NCBI GenBank assembly: GCA_946616535.1
Contig: CAMOJA010000003.1
Location: 1 to 64,000 of the forward strand
DNA length: 64,000 nucleotides
DNA from: an uncultured Bacteroidales bacterium
GTDB lineage: Bacteria > Bacteroidota > Bacteroidia > Bacteroidales > Paludibacteraceae
Reading direction: 5' to 3'
Of this stretch, positions 27,082-35,021 are shown one piece after another. The position numbers were made by a program, and so were the translations under genes. The notes under the pieces were generated by a model that saw only the letters and a list, made by a program, of their open reading frames with translations, was not told where the DNA came from and ran no database searches. Within the stretch, counting starts at the first letter, position 1, and every line of letters starts with the position of its first letter.

Positions 27082-27981
27082 TTAGAACAATTTCTCAGGG
27101 TAAACACCCTCTTTGATTAACTGATTGATCTTCATTACTACTTGCGGTCTGTCCTCCGAATAGGTCACGCCGAACCATTTAGACGGGGTGTCCAGCACTT
27201 TGCAAGTCGCTTTTCCTTCGCCGATAAGCTGGTTCACCAGCGTCGGGATATAGAATTCGGATTTCAGTTCCTGACCTTTTTGAGCCAAGAATGCGCGGAA
27301 AGCAGCTTCGCTATATTCAAAGTACTCCGGCGTGAAGCCCCACATGTTCATCGACACCGGTGTATGCGGATCCAGCGGCGTGTCCACTCCGTTCTCCGTG
27401 AAGACGATCGTGCCGTTCTTCTCCTCTATCTGCGTACGCTCGACAACATCAGTCAGATGCCCCTCAGCATCGGTGGTACAAACACCACGGCTGACCGATC
27501 CGTTCTCGCTCAGGGTGTTGGCTACGCGGTAGCCGACCATGCAGTATTCGCCTTTCTTGCCCTCTACCGAACGCAGGAAATCTGCCAGAACCTGGTAGGA
27601 TTCCTTGCCATAGAAATCATCGGCATTGATGACAGCAAACGGTTCTTTGATCAAGTCGCGGCCCATGAGCACGGCATGGTTGGTTCCCCAGGGTTTGGTA
27701 CGCTCGGGGTTATACGTGCAGCCTTCCGGCACTTTGTCCACCGATTGGAAACACAGCTCACATTGCACTTTGCCCTCGTATTTCTTCAGAACTACGCGGC
27801 GGAAGTCCTCCTCAAAATCCTTACGGATCACAAAAACAATCTTCCCAAATCCGGCACGAAGCGCATCATAGACACTATAATCCAAGATGGCTTCTCCATT
27901 CGGTCCCAGGCCATCCATTTGCTTGAGGCCACCATAACGGCTACCCATTCCGGCAGCCAAGATAAATAACGTTGGTTTCAT
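27082..27981 (-). CDS. Sugar-phosphate nucleotidyltransferase
   Basis: A 299-residue NTP-transferase-fold protein with the nucleotide loop LAAGMGSRYGGLKQ at 8-21, and VINADDFYG as the metal-binding aspartate region. The family is widespread in Bacteroidales and probably makes an NDP-sugar. UDP-glucose is the natural guess with galE next door, but the substrate is not proven. Confidence 0.8.
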   Translation of the reverse strand: MKPTLFILAAGMGSRYGGLKQMDGLGPNGEAILDYSVYDALRAGFGKIVFVIRKDFEEDFRRVVLKKYEGKVQCELCFQSVDKVPEGCTYNPERTKPWGTNHAVLMGRDLIKEPFAVINADDFYGKESYQVLADFLRSVEGKKGEYCMVGYRVANTLSENGSVSRGVCTTDAEGHLTDVVERTQIEEKNGTIVFTENGVDTPLDPHTPVSMNMWGFTPEYFEYSEAAFRAFLAQKGQELKSEFYIPTLVNQLIGEGKATCKVLDTPSKWFGVTYSEDRPQVVMKINQLIKEGVYPEKLF

Positions 27982-28017
27982 TTCTATCTATATTTAATTG
28001 ATTATCAGTAAATTAGT

Positions 28018-29127
28018 TTATTCTTTCACAGCCTCGATTTTGCCGTGTACTTTCTTATGCCTTATCCACAGTCCATAGACCTCCGAGCAGTTTCCGGCGG
28101 TGATAAAGGCTTTTATATTATTGTTGCGGATGAACGCCATGACGGACGAGAACTCATCTTGGGTGAGCAGAGTCTGAATCTCCGTATGTTCTTCGCCGCT
28201 ATAGCCGCCTTGTACTTTGTACAACGAGCAACCGCGCACGAGGTCCTCCACTATATATTTTCGTACGCGCTCGGGCTCCGCGGACACGATACACACGCGC
28301 TTGCGCCTGTTGAGCGAAGCGGTGAAATAGTCGATTGCCAGACCGTTGATCCACGTGCCGATAATACCGATCACCACCATGCGGAAGTCGTTGATCAAAA
28401 ACGATGTACAGCAGATGATGATGCCGCCGATAGCCACCGAAGTACCGATATCGAAATGCAGGTATTTATTGACGATCTTTCCTAAGATATCCAGACCACC
28501 GGTAGAGGCGTTGATGCGGAAGAGGAAGGCCTGGCAGGCAGAAAGCAGGAGAACGAAGCAGATGAGGTCAAACCACACATCGCCTTGTCCCAGGCCGCCG
28601 CCCATAACGCTGTCACGTACCCGCTCCATCACTTCGCCTGCGCGGCTGAGGATATAGGGATTGCCGTTAGCGTCCAGTACGGTCTCACCGGCTTGAAGCT
28701 GCGAGAGGATATCCGGTGCGTCAATCACTTTATGCGTCAGATTCGTATTGGGATAAATGCGGTCCCAGACCTGCGTCAGCGGACCTAAGATCATCGCCGT
28801 ATAGACCGTCTTGGCGCCGAACTCATTGCCAATCAGGATAAACGCCAGCAACAACAGGAATGCGTTGATACTCATTACCCAGTAAGAGAAAGTATCCGCG
28901 TCACCGCCCATGAGTGTATTCAGCACTATCGACAGACCGGAGATAGAACCCACGATCAGATGGCTGGGCATTAAGAAATAATATACTGCAGCGGCGCCAA
29001 GACTCATTCCCGCAGTCATCATCAGCAACTCGCGCCAGAACTTTTTTGTCCCGAGTGCTTTCCCAAAAGTTCGGAGCAGTTCACTCCAATACGCTACAGT
29101 AAAATACTGTTTTAAATAGTTTTCCAT
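28018..29127 (-). CDS. YitT-family membrane protein (DUF2179 C-terminus)
   Basis: A 369-residue protein with about five to six membrane helices (about 35-320) and a cytoplasmic DUF2179 domain at the end (KRVCIVSAEPERVRKYIVEDLVRGCSLYKVQGGYSGEEHTEIQTLLTQDE). Between helices 2 and 3 there is an insert of about 65 residues not typical of YitT. The function of the family is uncertain. It lies 6 nt after the aspartokinase gene. Confidence 0.82.
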   Translation of the reverse strand: MENYLKQYFTVAYWSELLRTFGKALGTKKFWRELLMMTAGMSLGAAAVYYFLMPSHLIVGSISGLSIVLNTLMGGDADTFSYWVMSINAFLLLLAFILIGNEFGAKTVYTAMILGPLTQVWDRIYPNTNLTHKVIDAPDILSQLQAGETVLDANGNPYILSRAGEVMERVRDSVMGGGLGQGDVWFDLICFVLLLSACQAFLFRINASTGGLDILGKIVNKYLHFDIGTSVAIGGIIICCTSFLINDFRMVVIGIIGTWINGLAIDYFTASLNRRKRVCIVSAEPERVRKYIVEDLVRGCSLYKVQGGYSGEEHTEIQTLLTQDEFSSVMAFIRNNNIKAFITAGNCSEVYGLWIRHKKVHGKIEAVKE

Positions 29128-29133
29128 GGTTAT

Positions 29134-30375
29134 TTATGCTTGCTCAACGACCACTAATCGCGCTGTGCGGCGGGTAGTCTGGCTGAGCATGATTGTTTTT
29201 CCGTCTTTCGCTTTCTCCAAGATCTCCGGCGTCGTGCCGCGGATGGTCAGCAGCGAAAGGTTTTCATTATAGGTCACATTGAAATGTTTCTGCAACTCGG
29301 CAATCGCCTCCGGCACGAACCGCGTGTTATCCACACAAACGGAGATCGTCACAGCCGACGATTGAATGAGCGACACTTTGAGCCTGTGACGGTTGATAAT
29401 CTCGAAGATATCGCTCAGGCTCTCCTCCAACGCAAACGCAAAATCCTTGGCCCGCATCGTGATCAGGATCTGGTTCTTGCGCCAGATATACACCGGCACA
29501 TCAATCGGTCCCACGCCGTCTTCCGCGATACGCGAACCCTCTGCCGTCGGATCGCCGAAGGGCTTTACATACAAAGGAATCTGCTTGTTCTCAAGCGGAC
29601 GGATCGTTTTCGGATGGATCACTTGCGCACCCGAATAACTCAACTCAACGGCGTCCTGGTATCGCAACGAGGGGATCAGAACGGTGTTCGGTTCGATCCT
29701 CGGATCGGCATTCAGGATACCCGGCACGTCTTTCCAGATCGTCACGGATTCGGCATCGAGGTAGTTTCCTAACAGCGCAGCGGTGTAATCCGAGCCCTCG
29801 CGACCAAGCGTCGTGCGACGGCCGTCTGCCGTGCCGCCGATAAAGCCTTGCGCCACCACGATACGCGGTCTCTGACGACGGTTCCAACCGGAGCGGATGA
29901 TCGAAGCGCTGGTCTCGTTATCTACCCTCGCCTCGCGCCAGGTCTCGTCCGTCCGCAGCAGTTTCGGCATGTTCCACCACTCTACCGGAAGACCTTGTTT
30001 CAGGAGATAAACCGCCACAATCTGCGTGGACATAATCTCGCCCAAGGAGACGATCTGGTCGTAGTTCTCGTCAAACGATTTGGCTGGGTCATACGGGATC
30101 TCGCCTTGCAGACGGATATCCACTCCCGGCTGCAGACCCAGCTCCTTCATGACCGCTACGTGAAAATCGATGATATCCACCCATTGCTGCAAGGCTTTCT
30201 CTTCCTGCCCTGCCGCAAGTGCCTCTACCACGCGCTCCAAGGCGTTGGTGGTCTTGCCCATGGCGGACACAACGACCATCAGGTCGCCTTCTGCCATGCG
30301 AACTATCTTCTCCACATTCCGAACACCCTCGGCGTTCTTCACGGATGCCCCACCAAACTTATAAACCTGAGCCAT
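29134..30375 (-). CDS. Aspartate kinase
   Basis: A 413-residue monofunctional aspartokinase that starts the Asp-family amino acid pathway. KFGGASV at 6-12, GREGSDYTAALLG and the C-terminal tandem ACT region (residues about 300-400) used for feedback control are seen. No homoserine dehydrogenase is fused. It follows ribH by 2 nt. Confidence 0.92.
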   Translation of the reverse strand: MAQVYKFGGASVKNAEGVRNVEKIVRMAEGDLMVVVSAMGKTTNALERVVEALAAGQEEKALQQWVDIIDFHVAVMKELGLQPGVDIRLQGEIPYDPAKSFDENYDQIVSLGEIMSTQIVAVYLLKQGLPVEWWNMPKLLRTDETWREARVDNETSASIIRSGWNRRQRPRIVVAQGFIGGTADGRRTTLGREGSDYTAALLGNYLDAESVTIWKDVPGILNADPRIEPNTVLIPSLRYQDAVELSYSGAQVIHPKTIRPLENKQIPLYVKPFGDPTAEGSRIAEDGVGPIDVPVYIWRKNQILITMRAKDFAFALEESLSDIFEIINRHRLKVSLIQSSAVTISVCVDNTRFVPEAIAELQKHFNVTYNENLSLLTIRGTTPEILEKAKDGKTIMLSQTTRRTARLVVVEQA

Positions 30376-30377
30376 TA

Positions 30378-30854
30378 TTACAAATTCGCCATGCGAATTG
30401 CCGTATAGGCGCCTTCGATACCTTTATTGCCCAACTTGCCGCCGCAACGGTCCAGCGCCTGTTGTTTGTTCAGGGTCGTCAGAACCGAGAAAATCACCGG
30501 CACTTTGCCTTGCGCGTTCAGCGCCGCTACACCTTGCGTCACGGATTGGCATACATAATCGAAATGCGGTGTGTCGCCTTGGATGACGCAGCCGATGACG
30601 ATGACGGCATTCACGCGCTCCTCTTTCATGATGCGCGCTGCGCCGAAAGTCAGCTCTACAGCGCCGGGGACGTGGATGACGTCGATACTATCCTCCTCCA
30701 CCCCGTGCTTAATGAACGTGTCGATGGCTCCTTGCGCCATGGCGTACGTGATCTCGCTATTCCAATCCGCTACTACAATCGCATAGCGCTGACGTCCGAG
30801 GACATCAGCGCTAGGCAACTGGGAAGCGTCATATTTTGACAAATCAGTAGTCAT
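30378..30854 (-). CDS. ribH: 6,7-dimethyl-8-ribityllumazine synthase
   Basis: A 158-residue lumazine synthase, the penultimate step of riboflavin synthesis. VPGAVELTFGA, VIGCVIQGDTPHFDYVC and the catalytic His in that segment are conserved. It is separated from the upstream TPR gene by a 35-nt spacer made of ATTTACCATTTGGTC repeats. Confidence 0.93.
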   Translation of the reverse strand: MTTDLSKYDASQLPSADVLGRQRYAIVVADWNSEITYAMAQGAIDTFIKHGVEEDSIDVIHVPGAVELTFGAARIMKEERVNAVIVIGCVIQGDTPHFDYVCQSVTQGVAALNAQGKVPVIFSVLTTLNKQQALDRCGGKLGNKGIEGAYTAIRMANL

Positions 30855-30889
30855 AGTAATTTACCATTTGGTCATTTACCATGTACGGT

Positions 30890-31573
30890 TTATTTAGCAA
30901 TCGCGATGTATTTGTCGATATCCTGCGCCTCTGCGGAAGCCGGATAATCAGCTTTGATAGCCTCAAAAGCCTTCAGCGCTTTTGCGTTCTGGCCCTCGTG
31001 CAGATATACGAGACCTGCTTTCTTCAGGCTCATCGGAGCAATCACGTTGTTGCCGGACTTTGCTGCAGCCTCAAAAGCCTTGGCTGCCTTGCCATACTCC
31101 TGCAACTCTACATACGCGTCGCCGAGCAGCTGATGAGCGGCCGGATCGATGTTCACGTCGTCTGCGTCAAATTTCTTGAGGTACTTGGCTGCCTCTTCGT
31201 ACTCGCCCTTCTCAAAATAGCAGATACCGGCATACAATGCTGCCAACTCGCCCTGCTGATAGTGGCTGTACTCGTCAGCGATAGCCTCAAAACCGATGCA
31301 CTCAGCGTCGTCGCCGTTCAGCGCCTTGTCGAAATCGCCCGCCATGAAATAAGCCACAGCCTTGGCATTCTCGTTCGATGCCTCCAGAGCTTTCGGCTTG
31401 ATCACGTACTGGTTGATAGCGATGATTCCCATCACTACTACGGCGATGCCGCAAACGATCCAACTGATGAGGTTTGCATTGTCCTCAATCCATTTTCCGG
31501 CGCCTGTCAGCGCCTCATTTACTTCTTCTAACTGTTCGTCCTGTTTTACGAACTCTTCTTTCTTTTTTGCCAT
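30890..31573 (-). CDS. Membrane-anchored TPR protein (YfgM-like)
   Basis: A 227-residue protein with one membrane helix near 34-54 and about four TPR units (YFEKGEYEEAAKYLKKF, QLLGDAYVELQEYGKAAKAFEAA, AGLVYLHEGQNAKALKAFEAI). The topology resembles YfgM-like periplasmic chaperone partners. The start at 31573 (MAKKKEEF) is chosen because the promoter lies at 31625-31656. Confidence 0.85.
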   Translation of the reverse strand: MAKKKEEFVKQDEQLEEVNEALTGAGKWIEDNANLISWIVCGIAVVVMGIIAINQYVIKPKALEASNENAKAVAYFMAGDFDKALNGDDAECIGFEAIADEYSHYQQGELAALYAGICYFEKGEYEEAAKYLKKFDADDVNIDPAAHQLLGDAYVELQEYGKAAKAFEAAAKSGNNVIAPMSLKKAGLVYLHEGQNAKALKAFEAIKADYPASAEAQDIDKYIAIAK

Positions 31574-31624
31574 TTTATTTGTTGTTTTATTATTTTCAAT
31601 AATATGGTTTTCACAAATCGGCTG

Positions 31625-31656
31625 CAAAGGTACAACAAAAATTGCACATATGCAAG
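31625..31656 (-). promoter_or_regulatory. Promoter of the TPR-ribH-aspartokinase run
   Basis: CTTG (31653-31656), 20 nt, TACCTTTG (31625-31632) on the minus strand. Confidence 0.7.
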
Positions 31657-31979
31657 CGTTCGGGCATTTTTTTTTGAGAAAAAAGCGATTTATCGCATAT
31701 TTGTGTGTTTTGAGCGATTATCGGGACGCACCTTCGAGGTGGGACGGCATAGCCGTGTCGGTGCCCTCGAAGTTACTACTTTTCGCCCCGGTTTCTTTCT
31801 TGGCAGTTTCGCGGGATTGAATCCCGCTTCTCCGCTTATTTTCGCGGGATTGAATCCCACTTACCCTTTTATTGCCAAATGTAAGCAAAAAAAAGGACTC
31901 CCGTAAGAGTCCAATCGAATGCTCATCGTATGCTGAACGTATGCTCATCGTATGCTTCGTACGACGTCAGCCCCACGTA
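31657..31979. other. Non-coding spacer with nested hairpins and repeats
   Basis: About 320 bp without a credible gene. It holds a cruciform-like inverted repeat (CTTCGAGG..CCTCGAAG, about 31731-31770, with an inner ACGGC/GCCGT stem), two direct copies of TTCGCGGGATTGAATCCC at 31808-31825 and 31841-31858 (each an inverted repeat), a terminator at 31887-31912, and short ATGCTCATCGT repeats at 31918-31958. Confidence 0.6.
31887..31912 (-). terminator. Terminator of the 121-aa hypothetical gene
   Basis: On the minus strand GGACTCTTACGGGAGTCC is followed by eight T residues. Confidence 0.8.
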
Positions 31980-32345
31980 CTACCCCTCATTACTCTCTTC
32001 CGCTGCCTTTTTCTGCGCCTCTATCAACTCATGCTTCACGTAGTCGCACAACCGCCCTTGAACGGGCTTGTTCTGCCGGATAGCCTCACGCTTTGCCTCA
32101 TCATATTTCGCCTGCCACTCTGCCCTTTTCTCCGGATCATGCAAGATTGCCTTGCATTCCGCCATCATCTCCTTAAACTTCTTCACATGAGGCAGGGCGG
32201 CTTTCTTTTTCTTGGTCTTTTCGCTCAACTCCGGTTTCTCGCACACAGCGGCATACTGCCAGTTTCCCGGTATCCGCCTTGCGTAATGATTGCGGTCCAC
32301 ATGTCCCCGCAGTTCATCCACCAACCCTGTCCATTTTGCTTTCAT
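31980..32345 (-). CDS. Small charged hypothetical protein
   Basis: A 121-residue, Lys/Glu-rich, helical protein without a signal or membrane segment. It contains HVKKFKEMMAECKAILHDPEKRAEWQAKYDEAKREA, vaguely J-domain-associated or coiled-coil in style. It has its own promoter (32372-32403) and terminator, so it is probably a real, independently expressed gene. Function unknown; it borders the CRISPR locus. Confidence 0.7.
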   Translation of the reverse strand: MKAKWTGLVDELRGHVDRNHYARRIPGNWQYAAVCEKPELSEKTKKKKAALPHVKKFKEMMAECKAILHDPEKRAEWQAKYDEAKREAIRQNKPVQGRLCDYVKHELIEAQKKAAEESNEG

Positions 32346-32371
32346 CTTTTTTTCTTATCCAAATTCGACGA

Positions 32372-32403
32372 CAAAGATACACAAAATTCCTGACATATGC
32401 AAA
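32372..32403 (-). promoter_or_regulatory. Promoter of the 121-aa hypothetical gene
   Basis: TTTG (32400-32403), 20 nt, TATCTTTG (32372-32379) on the minus strand. Confidence 0.7.
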
Positions 32404-32743
32404 TTTTGTTGATATTTTTGTCCCTTTTCTATATTTTTTCTTCTTTCCCATTCGTTCTGTTCTCGCCCCGCGTTTCCTATTTCTTTTCCTTCTGTCTTTT
32501 TTCGCCCTGCGTTGTCCTGTGCGCGCCATCTCCGCGAGCGCGCTTGTATACTGCCCCCACCTCACGTTGTTCTGTGCGCGCGTTTGTATGCTGTCCCCCT
32601 CCACCTCACGTTGTTCTGTGCGTGCGAGTTCCGCGAGCGCGTACCCCCTTTCTTCGTTCGTTAGCCCGGAATTTTATTCCGGATTTCTCTCGTATGTCCA
32701 TTCCCCCGGTATTTTATGCCGACAAAAAAGCAGAGAAAGGAAG
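32404..32743. other. Strand-asymmetric, repeat-bearing non-coding region beside the tracrRNA
   Basis: The plus strand is strongly pyrimidine-rich. About 32504-32640 carries three degenerate tandem units built on CACGTTGTTCTGTGCGCGCG, each followed by a GCGAGCGCG or TTTGTATGCTG block. Two AT-centred hairpins, CCGGAAT..ATTCCGG (32666-32682) and CGGTAT..ATGCCG (32707-32721), follow. Reading frames that cross it are low-complexity and have no promoter. Confidence 0.55.
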
Positions 32744-32825
32744 AAAAAAGAGGGCGAGAGTTTCCTCCCACCCTAAATGTTTACACATCGGAATAATCCT
32801 TATTGTGTATGTCATTCAAAAAAGT
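32744..32825 (-). ncRNA. tracrRNA of the type II-C CRISPR system
   Basis: The minus strand from about 32825 reads a 24-nt anti-repeat (32802-32825) complementary to bases 1-24 of the crRNA repeat (23 Watson-Crick pairs and a terminal G-U). Then come AAGGATTATTCCG, a small ATGT/ACAT hairpin, and the terminator GGGTGGGAG-GAAA-CTCTCGCCC followed by TCTTTTTT (to 32744). Length is about 82 nt. The layout matches known type II-C tracrRNAs such as that of Neisseria (anti-repeat ending ACAAU-AAGG). The promoter at 32830-32861 places the 5' end at the anti-repeat. Confidence 0.9.
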
Positions 32826-32829
32826 TGTG

Positions 32830-32861
32830 CAAAGATACTGCTTTTTTATGAAATATGCAAA
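32830..32861 (-). promoter_or_regulatory. tracrRNA promoter
   Basis: TTTG (32858-32861), 20 nt, TATCTTTG (32830-32837) on the minus strand, ending about 5 nt before the anti-repeat. Confidence 0.85.
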
Positions 32862-32877
32862 TATTTTAATAAATAAT

Positions 32878-33251
<374 letters not shown>

Positions 33252-33278
33252 GAATCGAAAATCGGCATGAAACAAACA

Positions 33279-33307
33279 AAAGCAGTACCCGAAAGTACTG
33301 CTTTTTT
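33279..33307. terminator. Bidirectional terminator between cas2 and the CRISPR array
   Basis: AGCAGTAC..GTACTGCT flanked by A and T runs on both sides. It can end cas2 (plus) and the array transcript coming from the right (minus). Confidence 0.8.
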
Positions 33308-33360
33308 ACGTTCTAAAACCATACTTAATTTGTTGTGTTTTAACGTTTTATACGGAATCT
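33308..33360. other. Probable CRISPR leader segment
   Basis: A 53-bp AT-rich stretch directly before the first perfect repeat. It is the likely integration side because repeats degenerate at the other end. The call rests on polarity only. Confidence 0.5.
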
Positions 33361-34380
33361 ATTGTTTTAGTCCGTATTTGTTACTTTTTTGAATGACATA
33401 CACAACTTGGTCCTGTCGGTATCGCCATTGCTGCCGATTGTTTTAGTCCGTATTTGTTACTTTTTTGAATGACATACACAACCTTGGGCGAAAGGTGCCA
33501 AGGCGATGCAGGATTGTTTTAGTCCGTATTTGTTACTTTTTTGAATGACATACACAACGGATGCGATGATGGAAGCCAACCAAAAACTATTGTTTTAGTC
33601 CGTATTTGTTACTTTTTTGAATGACATACACAACTAGGTGCTGTTGGAATCGTCCATGAGGAGCATTGTTTTAGTCCGTATTTGTTACTTTTTTGAATGA
33701 CATACACAACAGCACGGCCATAACAATTAAACCGCTATCCATTGTTTTAGTCCGTATTTGTTACTTTTTTGAATGACATACACAACTATGCGGTCCTGAT
33801 AGTGCGCCGCAAACACATTGTTTTAGTCCGTATTTGTTACTTTTTTGAATGACATACACAACGACGTATATTTACGAGACAGCCTGCACTTATTGTTTTA
33901 GTCCGTATTTGTTACTTTTTTGAATGACATACACAACAAGCTGTTGCTGATCTATCAGAAGCGACTGATTGTTTTAGTCCGTATTTGTTACTTTTTTGAA
34001 TGACATACACAACTTTGCTTATTGCAGCGCGTTTCATGTCGTCATTGTTTTAGTCCGTATTTGTTACTTTTTTGAATGACATACACAACGCGACACACTT
34101 GGCTGCTATTACCTCTTGCCTTGTTTTAGTCCGTATTTGTTACTTTTTTGAATGACATACACAACATCGCGTTATTTGTTGTTGCAGTCATAATTCTTGT
34201 TTTAGTCCGTATTTGTTACTTTTTTGAATGACATACACAACTTGGAGGATAAAGACTACTTCAAGACCCTCTTGTTTTAGTCCGTATTGTTTACTTTTTT
34301 GAATGACATACACAACGTGCGCGCTAATAAATCAAGTAATTACGCGATTGTTTTAGTCCGTATTTGTTACTTTTTTGAAT
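33361..34380 (-). CRISPR. Type II-C CRISPR array, 13 spacers
   Basis: Thirteen full 46-bp repeats and a 34-bp truncated fourteenth (34347-34380), with spacers of 29-30 bp. Repeats begin at 33361, 33437, 33513, 33589, 33665, 33741, 33817, 33892, 33968, 34044, 34120, 34196, 34271 and 34347. Repeats 1-10 are identical; 11-13 have C for A at base 1, and 13 has two further changes. The crRNA strand is the minus strand, where the repeat starts GTTGTG and ends ACAAT as in other II-C systems. Spacer targets cannot be judged by eye. Confidence 0.97.
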
Positions 34381-34416
34381 AAATATTAATAAATTTCTAA
34401 CTTTTTCTTCAAAAAA

Positions 34417-34448
34417 TTTGCATATATCATTTTTTTGTAGTACTTTTG
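34417..34448 (+). promoter_or_regulatory. Promoter between the array and orf152, facing orf152
   Basis: TTTG (34417-34420), 20 nt, TACTTTTG (34441-34448). It matches the promoters of the other genes exactly, but no gene follows on the plus strand. A CTTTTGC-AGTC-GCAAAAG inverted repeat covers the -7 box and the RNA start. Confidence 0.8.
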
Positions 34449-34453
34449 CAGTC

Positions 34454-34636
34454 GCAAAAGCATATTGAGCGCGTGTGGCTCACTACCTGCGTCTGGTTGC
34501 ATTCCGTTTTTACTCGTTGCAATTCAGCGGCACAGAGGTAAGGCTGAACGGAAGTCTTATGTTAAGAGCGGGGTTTAACACACACCAACTCAATTTTACG
34601 CAGCCTGCCCCAATTCATCGGGCGGGCTGATTTTAT
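34454..34636 (+). ncRNA. Candidate structured RNA in the CRISPR-Cas locus, antisense to the orf152 3' end
   Basis: The RNA predicted from the 34417-34448 promoter has no coding potential. Visible pairings are a closing TTGAG/CTCAA (34465-34469 with 34589-34593) extended by GTGTG/CACAC, TTCCGTT/AACGGAA and TTCAGC/GCTGAA, plus a possible TACCT/AGGTA pseudoknot. A hairpin CAGCC-t-GCCC / GGGC-g-GGCTG (34601-34629) followed by ATTTTATT could end it inside orf152. Not similar to the tracrRNA or any RNA family I recognise. The 3' end is a guess. Confidence 0.5.
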
Positions 34637-35020
34637 TACATAGACTCTCTTGCGCCCCATCCACTCTATTTTAAGTTCCACAACCGCACATTGCTCCAAA
34701 TCGCTATCTGTCTTTCGTTGCCCGCTGACAATGAAAAACAACGCATCGCGATTGTCTTTACGAATTTCGTTCGACTGATTGATGATCATGGTAACATAGT
34801 TGAATGCCTCCATTCCAAGTGAAGCTAATTCACGGCTGTGCTTATTGGCGATATGCACTATCTCTCGTTCAGAGATAAAGATGTCGGCTGCCGGTAGTTT
34901 GTCATTCATCCAACTATGCAGGCGCACCCGGCCTATTTTGATGAATTGACTCTCGTTATGCGCTTTCTTTCCGCTATTCGCGTTAGAACGTTTGGATAAC
35001 TGTTTGCTACTTGTTTTCAT
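34562..35020 (-). CDS. orf152: unrecognised protein in the cas9-cas1 operon
   Basis: The ATG at 35020 lies 1 nt after the cas1 stop, so translation is likely coupled; an in-frame Met at 35077 inside cas1 is less likely. The 152-residue basic protein has a Lys/Ser-rich tail (1-25), then FIKIGRVRLHSWM, IFISEREIVHIANKHSREL (His56, His61), a helix, and strands RDALFFIV, QCAVVELKIEW and KRVYVIKSARPM. This order loosely resembles PBECR-type (barnase/EndoU/ColicinE5-like) nuclease domains found in phage toxins. That match is weak and inferred. No cas protein of type II is known to me in this position. Confidence 0.75.
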   Translation of the reverse strand: MKTSSKQLSKRSNANSGKKAHNESQFIKIGRVRLHSWMNDKLPAADIFISEREIVHIANKHSRELASLGMEAFNYVTMIINQSNEIRKDNRDALFFIVSGQRKTDSDLEQCAVVELKIEWMGRKRVYVIKSARPMNWGRLRKIELVCVKPRS

Positions 35021-35021
35021 T

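Noticed and set aside
31604..31906. A 100-codon frame containing FAGLNPASPLIFAGLNP
   Set aside because: The apparent protein repeat is only the translated 18-bp DNA repeat in a hairpin-rich spacer.
32279..32876. Plus-strand frames across the pyrimidine-rich region
   Set aside because: They are low-complexity, overlap the tracrRNA and have no start signal or family match.
34347..34380. The truncated last repeat as a CreTA-type antitoxin guide
   Set aside because: No spacer-like segment with a match to a nearby promoter was seen, and the truncation is at the side that needs no processing. It looks like ordinary terminal decay.
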